NCBI GenBank assembly: GCA_009684525.1
Contig: WKKR01000002.1
Location: forward strand, 682,001 to 746,000
DNA: 64,000 nucleotides
Direction: 5' to 3'
From: Geobacter sp.
GTDB taxonomy: Bacteria > Desulfobacterota > Desulfuromonadia > Geobacterales > DSM-12255
The notes beneath the pieces are model-generated. The model did not search any database. It saw only the letters and a list, made by a program, of their open reading frames with translations, and was not told the origin of the DNA. Shown piece by piece: positions 1 to 9,303 of the stretch. Within the stretch, counting starts at the first letter, position 1; each line of letters starts with the position of its first letter. The position numbers and the translations under genes were made by a program.

Positions 1-2
1 AC

Positions 3-3000
3 CTGAAGAACGACTATATGGTGCCGTTCTCAATCCCGCTGCAGATGCCGGTCTACGCGGCAGTCTACACGGGGGACGGCGACCGGCGCGGCGCGGCCCT
101 GCTCGCTCTCCGCACCCCGGTTACCCTCACGGCTCACACCGAGCGGTGCAGCCTTCTCTTGGGGCCGATGCCCCGCAAGCCCGGCTTCATGCTGCTCGAC
201 ATCCCGGCGCTGGCCGGCAAGCCCGCCAGCCTCTACGTCGGCCCCTTGCCCAATGGGAGCGGCATCCTCCAGCACGGCCTCCATTTTGCCCTCGATGCGA
301 CCGCCCCGCGTCTGGACGAGGTCGTGGTCGACCCGATGCCACCGCTGACCAAGAGCTACATGGTGCTCTCCATTGCGTCGCTCGACCGCGACCTGGTGTC
401 CGTCGAAGGGGAAATCGCCGTCTCCGATGCCGATCCGTACGCTCGCATCCGGCTACCGGAGTGGGTTCTCACCCAGATCGTCCGTCCGCGCGACCTGATG
501 GTCCTGGGGCTGCAGTTCCTCGGCCTGCGTCCCGAGTTCCACGGTACCGGACCCGGCCGCCTGTTCCGTTCGACCAAGGATGTCCCGCGCGTTGTCGTCT
601 ACTTCCCGCCCCAAAGCCTGGGGGAGCGCTCCTTCAAGGAAGACACCACGACCACCGCCGACTCCGTTCCAGCGACCCCCATCAACTACCGGAGCGCCGG
701 ACTCTCCAGGCTGGCCTTCGATTTCAGGTCAGGGATCACCGAGATTCCCTACACCGTGGATCAGCTGCTCAACTGGAAGGATGGCAGCCTGAAACCCAGG
801 CTCGACGATCGCGCCGTCAGCCCTTCGATGACCCTGGAACCGCACTACGCGGTACGCGGCATTGTTTCGGCCAGGCTGGCCCATGGCATGTTCATGCCGG
901 CCGCTCCCCAGGAAAGCGCCGGCAGCGACCAGTACCCGCCATTTCTCGACAGCACCGCCATCGAGGCGCCCTACCGGCTTCTCCTCTCGCCCGACCAGTA
1001 TGGCTACTGGGACACCGCAGTCTCGGCCGCCATGGAGGCGAGCCCCCGCGCCGTGCTTTGGCACGCCCGGCTCAAGACCTCCGCCCTTGCCGCTTCCGTT
1101 CCCGACGTGCGCGCCATCTGGTCGGTCGACAACACCCCCGGCGTCTCTCCCGACCCGTTTGGCGAGAATGCCTCCCTGACCGCAGAGGACCGGGATCTCC
1201 TGGTCACGAACAGCGCCCTGAAGGCGGTCGATGCCAACCGGCTGATGCTCACCTCCCTCGGTGCCTGGCTGAATCTGGACGGCGACTGGTCGCAGCTTCC
1301 CGACGACCTGGTCACCCTGGAGAAATGGCTCCACCGCTCCACCCTCGGTCGCGACCAGTTCGTCCAGGTGGTCAAGCGCGGCTACCTCTTCCCCTTCGGG
1401 CACAAGGCCGTGCTGATCGAGATCACCGAGAGGAAATTCGGCCAGAACCCTCCGGGCCGCGTCGGCGCCTGGCTGCGCAAGCGGAAGTTTCTCGTGGCAA
1501 AGGAATACGAGCGCAACTACAGCGCCGACCAGAGCGGCCACAGCGTCTTCCCCAGCCAGGGGCGCGAGATCCCGTTCCAGAGCGTGCGGCTGCTGACACG
1601 GATCACCCCCCTGCTCGACCAGCCGTTCGAGACGATCCCGGTCTCCACCTCGACTGCAGAGGAGGCCGCCTTCTGGCCGCGGGTCGGCAATGCCGACTAC
1701 CTCTTCAACCTGAGCGCCACCGACAAGGCGGGCAACCAGGTCGAGTTCTCGGTCCCACTCGCCTTTGTCCGTAACGACGTGAGCAAGAGCGCCGACGATG
1801 TTGCGGCGGTGATTAAAAATCAGAAAGACGGACCAGAGGAACGCCGCCGTTATCCCTTCGGCGGCCAGAAGGTCGTCTTCGCCGATCCCCAGGGGGGCAC
1901 CGACGAGGCGCTGGAGGCAACCGGCATCTCCTTCACCGCCTTCTTCCGGCAGAAGAACAGCGGCGAGACCTGGGCCCGCCCCTTCTACCCGGAAATGACC
2001 ACGGCCGAGGTGGTGGTGCCGGCCATGCGCCAGTTCGCCAATGTGGTGACGGCCAATGCCATCAGCTTCATCAGCGGCTACCTCGCCAACGGCTTTGCCG
2101 GCACGAACAGCCAGGGGCAGGTCTTTGCCCGGTTCGTGAACAGCGTGCCGATCACCTACGGCGGCGGCAACGGCACCGACAAGGTGGGGGGGATCGTTTC
2201 CCCCGGCATGCTGGCGGGCGGCCTCTCCCGCGCCCACGGCATCGTCGGCATCACGGAGGGCGCCACCAGCGTCGACGATCAGCTCGCTGGCTTCGGTGCC
2301 GGGACGTTCAACCCGGCTGATTTCTTCGGCGGCACCTCGGCAAAGATCCTCGGCGGCATCGACCTCTTCTCGATCCTCACCGGGATCGACGACTTCGCCG
2401 GCGGCGGCGAGCTGCAGATCCCGCGCTGGATCAGCACCGCTGCTGCCGACGGCACCCTTTCCCGCTCGTTCACCTGGAAGACCGACAAGCTGAAGGCCGC
2501 TGCCGGCGCCTTTGCCTCCGGCGACGCCCGCGCCCTGGAGATCACCTGCACCGTGCAGGTCGGAGCGGCCGGCGTAGACACGAAGGCAACCCTCCTCGCC
2601 AGGCTGGTCGATTTCACCATCACCCTGGCCGATGTCATTGCCATCCGCTTCAACGAATTTTCCATGACCATGGAGGCGGGGCGTAAACCCGAGGTGAACG
2701 TCGATATCGGCAAGGTGGGATTCTGCGGCGCACTCGCCTTTGTCTCCGAGATCGAAGACAAGCTGCACCTGGACCGTTTCGTCGATCCGCCCAGCATCGA
2801 TGTGAGTGCCGAGGGGCTGTCCATCGGCTATGGGATACAGATCCCCTCGATCCAGGTGGGGGCGTTTGCCCTGCAGAACCTGGCACTGAGGGCCGCGGCC
2901 ACGCTCCCCTTTACCGGCGACCCCTTCCGGGCGCGTTTTGCCCTGTCGGAGCGCCAGGACCCGTTCCTGATATCGGTCTCGCTCTTTACCGGCGGCGGCT

Positions 3001-3425
3001 TCTTCGCTGTCGGCGTCGGGCTCGACGGCGTGGAGCTGCTTGAGGTCTCGCTGGAATTCGGCGGCAGCTTCTCCCTCGACATCGGTGTAGCCAGCGGCGG
3101 GGTCTATGTCATGGCCGGCATCTACATCAAATACACGGATGAGGCCGCCTCGCTCACCGGCTATGTCCGGGCCGGCGGCGCCGTCGAGGTCCTCGGCCTG
3201 ATCACGGTGAGCGTGGAGTTCTACCTCGGGCTGACCTACGAAATTTCCAACAACAAGGCTTGGGGCGAGGCGAGCATGACCGTGGAGGTGGAGGTGCTCT
3301 TCTTCAGCGCCGATGTCACCCTCACCGTCCGCCGCGAATTCGCGGGCGACGCCGCCGATCCGACCCTTGGGGATACCTTCAGCCAGGGCGAGTGGGACGA
3401 CTACTGCGCAGCCTTTGCGGCATAA
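3..3425 (+). CDS. Very large beta-rich protein of unknown function, 5' end outside window
   Basis: The reading frame is open to the left edge of the window. The first in-frame ATG at 18 has no ribosome binding site, so the gene most likely starts upstream and only its last 1,140 or so codons are seen. I do not recognise a family. The last 350 residues are a long run of alternating hydrophobic and glycine-rich strands, such as SLDIGVASGGVYVMAGIYI, which suggests an extended beta-sheet structure. No signal peptide can be judged because the N-terminus is missing. It ends 13 bases before a second giant gene that has its own strong RBS, so the two form an operon. The position upstream of tail-collar genes hints at a tail-like or secreted assembly, but that is inference only. 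Confidence 0.7.
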   Translation: MKNDYMVPFSIPLQMPVYAAVYTGDGDRRGAALLALRTPVTLTAHTERCSLLLGPMPRKPGFMLLDIPALAGKPASLYVGPLPNGSGILQHGLHFALDATAPRLDEVVVDPMPPLTKSYMVLSIASLDRDLVSVEGEIAVSDADPYARIRLPEWVLTQIVRPRDLMVLGLQFLGLRPEFHGTGPGRLFRSTKDVPRVVVYFPPQSLGERSFKEDTTTTADSVPATPINYRSAGLSRLAFDFRSGITEIPYTVDQLLNWKDGSLKPRLDDRAVSPSMTLEPHYAVRGIVSARLAHGMFMPAAPQESAGSDQYPPFLDSTAIEAPYRLLLSPDQYGYWDTAVSAAMEASPRAVLWHARLKTSALAASVPDVRAIWSVDNTPGVSPDPFGENASLTAEDRDLLVTNSALKAVDANRLMLTSLGAWLNLDGDWSQLPDDLVTLEKWLHRSTLGRDQFVQVVKRGYLFPFGHKAVLIEITERKFGQNPPGRVGAWLRKRKFLVAKEYERNYSADQSGHSVFPSQGREIPFQSVRLLTRITPLLDQPFETIPVSTSTAEEAAFWPRVGNADYLFNLSATDKAGNQVEFSVPLAFVRNDVSKSADDVAAVIKNQKDGPEERRRYPFGGQKVVFADPQGGTDEALEATGISFTAFFRQKNSGETWARPFYPEMTTAEVVVPAMRQFANVVTANAISFISGYLANGFAGTNSQGQVFARFVNSVPITYGGGNGTDKVGGIVSPGMLAGGLSRAHGIVGITEGATSVDDQLAGFGAGTFNPADFFGGTSAKILGGIDLFSILTGIDDFAGGGELQIPRWISTAAADGTLSRSFTWKTDKLKAAAGAFASGDARALEITCTVQVGAAGVDTKATLLARLVDFTITLADVIAIRFNEFSMTMEAGRKPEVNVDIGKVGFCGALAFVSEIEDKLHLDRFVDPPSIDVSAEGLSIGYGIQIPSIQVGAFALQNLALRAAATLPFTGDPFRARFALSERQDPFLISVSLFTGGGFFAVGVGLDGVELLEVSLEFGGSFSLDIGVASGGVYVMAGIYIKYTDEAASLTGYVRAGGAVEVLGLITVSVEFYLGLTYEISNNKAWGEASMTVEVEVLFFSADVTLTVRREFAGDAADPTLGDTFSQGEWDDYCAAFAA

Positions 3426-3438
3426 GGAGAGACAGATC

Positions 3439-6400
3439 ATGAAACAGCTCATCACCTGGACACCCCTCCCGAACGGCATCGCTACCGCCACCGGCGGCAC
3501 TGCCCCCGTGCTCAAGCTCTCCGTGCGCGTCTCCCCGCGGCTTACCCCCGATGGGGGGGAAACCCCGCTTGCCAGCTTTGCCGACTTCGTCGACTGGGCC
3601 GGCAAGCCCTGGTCGTTCTCGGTCCTTTTGGGCGATTACATGACCAGCGGTCCCACCGTCCCGACCGCCACCGGGCTGAAGCCGGTCAATACGCTGCTCC
3701 CCGCGCTCTGGACAAAGCTGTTCCAGGGCACGCCGACGGTTGTCGTTCGCGACAGGACCGCCAGGGATTTCTCCAACCCCGTGGTCCGCTCGTTCCCGGC
3801 GGCGCGCGTGCTCGACTTCATCCGGCAGCAGTACACGGCCGTGGCGCTCGAATCCCCCACCGATCTCCCCACGCCCGGCTGGCTCTACGGCCGCAAGGGG
3901 GAGGTGGTCGCGGGTACTTCCTTCCCCCACGGCACGGCTGACTTCTCGCTGCTCGATCTCGGCGACCGCGAAAAACGAAAGGCGCAGCTTGATGGGCTCA
4001 TGGTGAACGGCGTCGTGCCATCCACCTACCCGTCATCAGTCTCCGCTGCCGAGGCTATCCGGCTTGATTTTTTCCAGGCCGAATATTTCCACGCCCCCAA
4101 GGGTGGTGCTTACGGCATTGCGCCGGTCCGGCCCGATCTCGATTTCCACCAGGTCATCGCCATGCTCGGCGATTATCCCGAGCTGATGCGGGCTCTGGGG
4201 CTGATCTTCGACATCGAGGTGCCGATCCCGGCGGGCATGGGGGGCGTCGTCGAACGGATCGTGCGGGTCTGGCCGGAGAACCAGCTCCAGGATGGCGCAG
4301 ACGCCAAGGTCGCCCTTGCCACCCGCTACGACTACAACGCCGCTGCCGGCCTGTTCAGCGCCAGGGCCGCGGGGAGCCTCATCACGAACGGGCATCTCGA
4401 CATGTCCGGCCCGGACTTCTCCGTCGCCCAGGTCGATATCGACGGCTCGGCCATCAAGGCGATCGGCTTCACCCAGACGCTCGGCGACCTGGGCATCAAG
4501 AAGCCCGCCGTGCTCGGTACACCGCGGACTGCCGGCCTTCCCGCGCTCCGTTCCGGCGGCATGTCGGTCCTGATGAGCGACCGCGCCGCGGAGTTCGTCA
4601 CAAAGCTCAAGAACGGCACCGGCTACGAGACGCTGCTCGCCAACCCGTCGACGCGCAACAGCATCAAATTCAGCGCCGAGGATGTTGCCCGCGGCTATCG
4701 CATCGACATCTATGACCAGGAAAAGGGGGAATGGTTCTCCCTCTGCCAGCGTCAGGGGGACTACTCCCACGCCGGCGACCCGGCAGGGAGCTTCATCCTG
4801 CCCCAGGGGCTGCGGGACGAGGGGACCGTTACCGTGCCCGGTATCAGCAGCAGCGACCCGGCCGGGAGCACGGACCTCTACCTGCACGAGGCGCTGTTCC
4901 ACTGGGATGGCTGGAGCCTGGTCGTCGGTCTCCCCGGCCAGACCATCAAGAAGCCGGTCAAGGATGCGGCCGACAACAACGTCGGCTACGAACCGAGCGA
5001 CATGGCCAACACCATCGGCCTCGCAACCACCTTCACCGTCCCCCCCGGCACCCTGCCGCGGCTTCGCTTCGGCCGGCACTACCGGCTCCGGGCCCGCATC
5101 GTCGACATCGCCGGCAACAGCCGCCTCTTCGAAACCGACCTGGACGCCAGCGGTGCCACTGCCTCCGCGCCCTACCTGCGGTTCGAACCGGTCGCCTCGC
5201 CAGCCATGATGAGCGATCCCGCCCTTCGCCCTGGCGAATCCGTGGATCGCCTCGTCATCCGGAGCTGGGCCGCGCACGAAACCACTGCCACCGGCGAGAC
5301 CACCCGCCGCCAGATCCTGCCGCCGCGCGCCTCGGTGCAGTTGGCCGAACAGCACGGCATGATCGATGGCCCTGCCCCGGCCGGCGCGACCTCCTGGTAT
5401 GCCGAGCTGAAGAAACGGGATGCCGCCCAGGTCGACCAGTTTCTCGATCCGGGCGAAAGCATGGCAGAGGTCCCCTACCTGCCCGAACCGATCGCCAGGG
5501 GCGCCACCTTTGTGGGGCTCCCCGGTGCCGATGCGCCGCTCGCCTTTTCCGTGGATTTCGCCGGCAAGACGTGGCCATCCGTCGGGACCTTCAGGCTGGA
5601 GCTGCAGGAAGGGGCTGCCGGCTATGAATGGCGGGAAGCGGAGCAACGCCTTCTCGTCAGCCTCCCCAAGGCTGAACGGGTCACCGTCCGGTTGAGCTGC
5701 TCGCTTCCCGATGCCGCCACCCTCGAAAAGCTCGGGCTCTGGCACTGGATCCGCGAGGCCGCGCCCACGCCCTGGCTCGGCAAGCTGTCGAAGATTGCCA
5801 CCGAAGGCCGTCACTGGATGATCACCCCGTACCGCGAGATCACGCTCGTTCATGCGGTGCAAAACCCGCTTACAGCCCCGCGCCTCCAGGGCGCCTCTCC
5901 CTGGAGAAATGCCGGCGAGACCTTCTGCACCCTCAAGGGAATCCTCCATCTCCATGGCAAGAGCACGGACAAGGTGGATTTCCGCGCGACCTGGGAGGAT
6001 TTCGAGCCGGCTCCTGCTGCTGCGGAAGGGTTCGTCCGTCTGCCACGGGCTGCCGATGCCTGCCGTTTCAACGTCAGCGACCCCGAGATGCTGCATGCGG
6101 CAATGGCGGAGCGTCACGAACTGGGCGATACCAGGCATCGCCGCATCTCCTACTGGGCAACGGCTGCCTCGCGCTTCCGCGAGTACTTTGAAAACGATGC
6201 CGATCCGACCCTGCCGAAGGGACTGACCTTCACCACCCCGGTGACCCTCGACCGTCCGGCCGACTTCGTCCTCGATGTCCCCAGTTCGGCCCGGCCGCTG
6301 GCGCCCAGGATCGAATACATCATCCCCACCTTTGGCTGGGAAGAGGAGCGGACCGACGACGGCGTCTCGCGCCGCCGCAGCGGCAACAGCCTCCGCGTCT

Positions 6401-7338
6401 ACATGGGGGGCGACTGGTTCTCGTCGGGGGAGGGGGAGCTGCTCGGCGTTCTCCTTGCCCACGGTCCGCAGATTGTCACCACCAACGGCCTGACCGACGA
6501 GGAGGGGATGGCCCTTGCCAGCCCCAGGGTGCCGGTGCCACCGGAAAAGCTCCAGCCGTTCGTTACCCGCTGGGGGATCGATCCTGTCTGGCTGTCGGGC
6601 CTTGTCCATCAGACCCCCACGCTCCACCACTTTCCGGCTGCCGTTGCCCGCGCTACCGACCTCACCCTGGAGGAAAATCCGCCGGTCCCGGCGGATGAGC
6701 CGCGTTGGGGAGTGGCAGTGGCCGGCCACCCGGTTGCCTACGACAGCGAGCGGAAGCTCTGGTATTGCGACATCGACATCGATGCCGGCCCGTCCTATTA
6801 CCCCTTTGTCCGCCTCGCCCTGGCACGTTACCAGCCCTGCTCGGTCGCGGGAACCGAACTCTCCCGCGTCTTCACCGCCGATTGCGTCCAGACCGCACCC
6901 GATCGTCTCGCCTGGGTGAGCCCCGATCCCAATAACCCGGCCGGGGTGCGCGTCTCGCTGTCGGGTGTGGCGCCGCGCGCCTGCTTCAATGTCGTTTGCC
7001 CCAACCGGGTCATTATCCGGGCCGAGGTGATGATGCCCGGTACCGAGACGCCCGTCTGGGTGCCGGTTGCCGGCCCGTGGGTGCCGCTTGCCGAGATGCA
7101 GGTCTCCAAGACCGTCACGGTCTGGAGCGGAGAGATCGCCCTGCCGCAGGTCCGCGACGCCCAGCGCTACCGGATCGTCGTGGAGGAATACGAGTTCCTC
7201 AATGCCGATCCGGGCCGCGGTTTCGACAACAGGGCCGCCACTGAACTGCGCATGCTGGCGAGCGTCAGCAAGACCGCGGTCTGGCCGCGCCTCGTCTACT
7301 CCGACGCCATCGAACTCAACCCGCCCCAGGCTGAGTAA
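3439..7338 (+). CDS. 1299-aa protein of unknown function, operon partner of the preceding giant gene
   Basis: The start at 3439 is chosen because AAGGAGA lies 8 bases upstream; the frame is also open further back to 3313, but that part overlaps the previous gene and has no RBS. The product begins MKQLITWTPLPNG and has no signal peptide or membrane segment. It is rich in Pro, Asp and aromatic residues and looks like a multidomain beta protein. I recognise no catalytic motif. It follows the 1,140-residue gene by 13 bases, so both are probably co-transcribed and may act together. A hairpin terminator follows at 7382. Function unknown; the tail-collar genes downstream make a structural role in an extracellular or phage-tail-like particle possible, not shown. 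Confidence 0.72.
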   Translation: MKQLITWTPLPNGIATATGGTAPVLKLSVRVSPRLTPDGGETPLASFADFVDWAGKPWSFSVLLGDYMTSGPTVPTATGLKPVNTLLPALWTKLFQGTPTVVVRDRTARDFSNPVVRSFPAARVLDFIRQQYTAVALESPTDLPTPGWLYGRKGEVVAGTSFPHGTADFSLLDLGDREKRKAQLDGLMVNGVVPSTYPSSVSAAEAIRLDFFQAEYFHAPKGGAYGIAPVRPDLDFHQVIAMLGDYPELMRALGLIFDIEVPIPAGMGGVVERIVRVWPENQLQDGADAKVALATRYDYNAAAGLFSARAAGSLITNGHLDMSGPDFSVAQVDIDGSAIKAIGFTQTLGDLGIKKPAVLGTPRTAGLPALRSGGMSVLMSDRAAEFVTKLKNGTGYETLLANPSTRNSIKFSAEDVARGYRIDIYDQEKGEWFSLCQRQGDYSHAGDPAGSFILPQGLRDEGTVTVPGISSSDPAGSTDLYLHEALFHWDGWSLVVGLPGQTIKKPVKDAADNNVGYEPSDMANTIGLATTFTVPPGTLPRLRFGRHYRLRARIVDIAGNSRLFETDLDASGATASAPYLRFEPVASPAMMSDPALRPGESVDRLVIRSWAAHETTATGETTRRQILPPRASVQLAEQHGMIDGPAPAGATSWYAELKKRDAAQVDQFLDPGESMAEVPYLPEPIARGATFVGLPGADAPLAFSVDFAGKTWPSVGTFRLELQEGAAGYEWREAEQRLLVSLPKAERVTVRLSCSLPDAATLEKLGLWHWIREAAPTPWLGKLSKIATEGRHWMITPYREITLVHAVQNPLTAPRLQGASPWRNAGETFCTLKGILHLHGKSTDKVDFRATWEDFEPAPAAAEGFVRLPRAADACRFNVSDPEMLHAAMAERHELGDTRHRRISYWATAASRFREYFENDADPTLPKGLTFTTPVTLDRPADFVLDVPSSARPLAPRIEYIIPTFGWEEERTDDGVSRRRSGNSLRVYMGGDWFSSGEGELLGVLLAHGPQIVTTNGLTDEEGMALASPRVPVPPEKLQPFVTRWGIDPVWLSGLVHQTPTLHHFPAAVARATDLTLEENPPVPADEPRWGVAVAGHPVAYDSERKLWYCDIDIDAGPSYYPFVRLALARYQPCSVAGTELSRVFTADCVQTAPDRLAWVSPDPNNPAGVRVSLSGVAPRACFNVVCPNRVIIRAEVMMPGTETPVWVPVAGPWVPLAEMQVSKTVTVWSGEIALPQVRDAQRYRIVVEEYEFLNADPGRGFDNRAATELRMLASVSKTAVWPRLVYSDAIELNPPQAE

Positions 7339-7381
7339 CCGGCTCGTTGCAGAGACTTTTCCGGTGAAAGAAGCACCTGTT

Positions 7382-7425
7382 CAGCCCTTGATGCGAGACA
7401 TTGTCTCCAGTCAAGGGCTGATTTT
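7382..7425 (+). terminator. Intrinsic terminator after the two giant genes
   Basis: A 10-bp perfect stem (CAGCCCTTGA paired with TCAAGGGCTG) encloses a 19-base loop and is followed by ATTTT. It starts 43 bases after the stop at 7338 and separates the giant-gene operon from the GNAT/tail-collar genes. Confidence 0.75.
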
Positions 7426-7544
7426 GCTGTTTCCTGCTGCAGATATCCTCATTAAATGCGCACATGAAGTTAATACAAATAAAATTTGTTTTATATTTTA
7501 TGATGTACTGGCATAACATGATATTTACATAGTTATCGAGGTGA

Positions 7545-7643
7545 TGTGTAAAGATATTTTACTGTGTAAAGAAAATTTACACTTATATTTTGTGGTTGCC
7601 AATTAGTGTTATGTGGTGTAGTAATCCTCCGTAATTCAGAAAT
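7545..7643 (+). promoter_or_regulatory. Copy A of a three-copy promoter-like element (TGTAA box, TTGCCA, TAGTA)
   Basis: This AT-rich stretch carries TGTGTAAAGA twice, 18 bases apart (7545 and 7563). The second copy forms a palindrome GTGTAAA-N5-TTTACAC. The box is followed at fixed distance by GGTTGCCAAT (7594) and GTGGTGTAGTA (7613). The same three blocks with identical spacing occur at 21272 and, weaker, at 48002. TTGCCA and TAGTAA are 17 bases apart, as in a -35/-10 promoter, so this is probably an activator-dependent promoter for the GNAT gene at 7715. The rest of the 7339-7714 gap holds only the terminator at 7382. Confidence 0.55.
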
Positions 7644-7714
7644 GAGAGAGTGCAGTAGCTGCATGAAGAGGGTGGTGCGCTGACGGCTTTCCGGTGCCGA
7701 TGACCGGAGAATCG

Positions 7715-8326
7715 ATGCCTGGGGAGGATATGTCTGAAGCGAAGGTTTCACGGTATGGAAAGACCTGTTCCACGAACAGGTGCAGTACCATTCCCCGGAT
7801 CTCCCTGCGGCCCGTTACCGATGACGATCAGGAGTTTCTCATCCAGCTCTATGCTTCGACCCGCGCCGAAGAAAAGGAGCTGGTCGGCTGGCCGGACGAA
7901 TTGTGGGACCAGTTCATGCGGATGCAGTTCGATCTCCAGCAGGCCCACTACCGGCGAAGCTACGACAACCCCTCCTTCGACATCATCTTGGCGGACGACA
8001 CCCCGGTCGGCAGGCTCTATCTCGACCGCCGGGCCGACGAATACCGTCTGATCGACCTTGCGCTGCTGCCGCAGTTCCGTGGCCTGGGCATCGGAAGCAG
8101 CCTCCTGAAGGCGGTCGTGCAGGAATCCGAAGAGCAGGGCTTTCCGGTCAGCCTGCATGTGGAGAAGCACAACCCGATCCTCGACTACTACCGGCGGATC
8201 GGGTTCCGGATCGCGGAAGACCGGGGAGCCTATTTCTACATGATCCGGACCCCGGCGGCAAAGGACCGTTCTGGTGGGGACGACACTGGCAGAGAACCGG
8301 AGGAAGGGAATGATGAGTTTCCGTAG
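7715..8326 (+). CDS. GNAT family N-acetyltransferase
   Basis: Predicted acetyl-CoA-dependent N-acetyltransferase. The centre has the GNAT acetyl-CoA loop, LLPQFRGLGIGSSLLKAVV (Q/RxxGxG/A type), followed by the C-terminal pattern NPILDYYRRIGFRI typical of the fold. Substrate unknown. Starts are possible at 7694 (GTG), 7700, 7715 and 7730; 7715 is preferred because CGGAGA lies 5 bases upstream, while the one at 7730 is too close to its GGAGG. The 3' end overlaps the next gene by 17 bases, which implies translational coupling. GNAT genes of this type are commonly found with DUF6916 and tail-collar genes, as here, so a role in modifying the collar proteins is a reasonable but unproven idea. Confidence 0.85.
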   Translation: MPGEDMSEAKVSRYGKTCSTNRCSTIPRISLRPVTDDDQEFLIQLYASTRAEEKELVGWPDELWDQFMRMQFDLQQAHYRRSYDNPSFDIILADDTPVGRLYLDRRADEYRLIDLALLPQFRGLGIGSSLLKAVVQESEEQGFPVSLHVEKHNPILDYYRRIGFRIAEDRGAYFYMIRTPAAKDRSGGDDTGREPEEGNDEFP

Positions 8327-8606
8327 AGAGGACTTCGAGCCCCATATTGCGACAATCTTCGAGGTGGCGCCGGTCGGCATGGACCGGGTGCCGGTGGAAC
8401 TGGTCGAGGTGAAGGATAGCGGTTTTGCGGCGCTGGACGGCTTCTCGCTCCTGTTCCGGGGGGGGACGGGCCCGGTGTTCCGACACGACACCCACCGGGT
8501 GCGACATCCCGCCCTGGGGGAGATGGAGCTTTTTCTGGGGCCGGTCCATACCGGCAGGCCGGATGCGATCTATTACCAGGCGATCTTCAGCGCGCCGAAA
8601 CGATGA
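8310..8606 (+). CDS. DUF6916-like small protein
   Basis: A 98-aa protein starting MMSFRREDFEPHIATIF. The pattern of an N-terminal FxxxDFxPHxxxxF segment, a VELVEV strand and a C-terminal GRPDAIYYQAIFS segment is what I associate with the DUF6916 family, which accompanies tail-collar proteins. The function of that family is unknown. GGAGG at 8299 is 6 bases before ATG 8310 (ATG 8313 is equally possible). The start lies inside the end of the GNAT gene, so the two are co-translated. The three collar genes follow after a repeat element. Confidence 0.7.
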   Translation: MMSFRREDFEPHIATIFEVAPVGMDRVPVELVEVKDSGFAALDGFSLLFRGGTGPVFRHDTHRVRHPALGEMELFLGPVHTGRPDAIYYQAIFSAPKR

Positions 8607-8621
8607 CGTTGTAAAAAACCT

Positions 8622-8745
8622 CAGGTTGTTCAAAAACGGTCAGATCGTCGTACCCGCAGAAAGCCCGGCGGAGGCGTAGCCACGCTACGCCGCACAAGGC
8701 GGCTTTTCGAGGACGACGGCGAGATGGCTGTGTTTCAACAACCTG
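8622..8745. repeat. 124-bp imperfect palindromic dispersed repeat (family R3)
   Basis: The ends CAGGTTGTT and AACAACCTG are exact inverted repeats. Inside are GACG-rich arms, GAAAGCC/GGCTTT arms and a core GGCGTAGC-CAC-GCTACGCC. The core with flanking CCGCACAAGG is shared with the otherwise different 170-bp repeats at 26445 and 46741. It sits between DUF6916 and the first collar gene and would fold into one long hairpin when transcribed. Confidence 0.75.
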
Positions 8746-8763
8746 CTGACAGGGAGGACAGAG

Positions 8764-9285
8764 ATGAGCGATTGCTATATCGGAGAGATCAGAATGTTCG
8801 GGGGGAACTTCGCCCCGGTAAACTGGGCCTTTTGTGACGGCAGGATACTGTCGATCGGCGAGTACAACGAATTGTACTCGTTGATTGGTACGACCTACGG
8901 CGGCGATGGCGTGACCACCTTCAAGCTGCCCGATCTGCGGGGCCGCGTGCCGGTCCACAGCGGGCAGGGGCCGAACCTGACCAACAGGCTGCCCGGCAGT
9001 GCCTTTGGAACGGAGACGGTCACGCTGGACACGACGCAGATCCCGGCCCACAGCCATGTCATCAGTGCGGGGGGCGACGGTACGGTTGCCGACCCCACCG
9101 CCCACTATCCGGGGAACAGCGTTGGTTTCAACCTCTATTCCGCGGCCGCTCCCGACAGCACCTTGAACCCGTCTGCCGTTGGGCCATCCGCAACCACCGG
9201 TGCCCAGCCCCATTCCAACCTGATGCCGACCCTGTGCATAAACTACATCATTGCGCTTTCCGGCTACTTTCCCCAGAGGGCTTGA
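8764..9285 (+). CDS. Tail-collar domain (Mdp-type) protein 1
   Basis: A 173-aa protein of the phage tail collar / microcystin-dependent-protein family. The N-terminal 60 residues carry the family signature: YIGEIRMFGGNFAP, then W-x-FCDG, then LYSLIGTTYGGDG and LPDLRGRVPVHSG. The C-terminus ends in the usual hydrophobic strand (NYIIALSGYFPQRA). Members occur as trimeric tips of phage tails and as stand-alone secreted proteins. GGGAGG lies 7 bases before the ATG. It is the first of three tandem paralogues, 18 and 16 bases apart, clearly one operon. No capsid, terminase or integrase genes are present, so this is not an obvious prophage. Confidence 0.9.
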   Translation: MSDCYIGEIRMFGGNFAPVNWAFCDGRILSIGEYNELYSLIGTTYGGDGVTTFKLPDLRGRVPVHSGQGPNLTNRLPGSAFGTETVTLDTTQIPAHSHVISAGGDGTVADPTAHYPGNSVGFNLYSAAAPDSTLNPSAVGPSATTGAQPHSNLMPTLCINYIIALSGYFPQRA

Positions 9286-9303
9286 GACAAAAGGAGACAA
9301 TCC

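Noticed and set aside
729-3605. 958-aa open frame on the minus strand
   Set aside because: Shadow of the G+C-rich plus-strand giant gene; no RBS, low-complexity Gly/Ala/Asp composition typical of antisense frames. The same applies to long antisense frames at 4036-6729, 57526-59004, 57656-59485 and 63123-63995.
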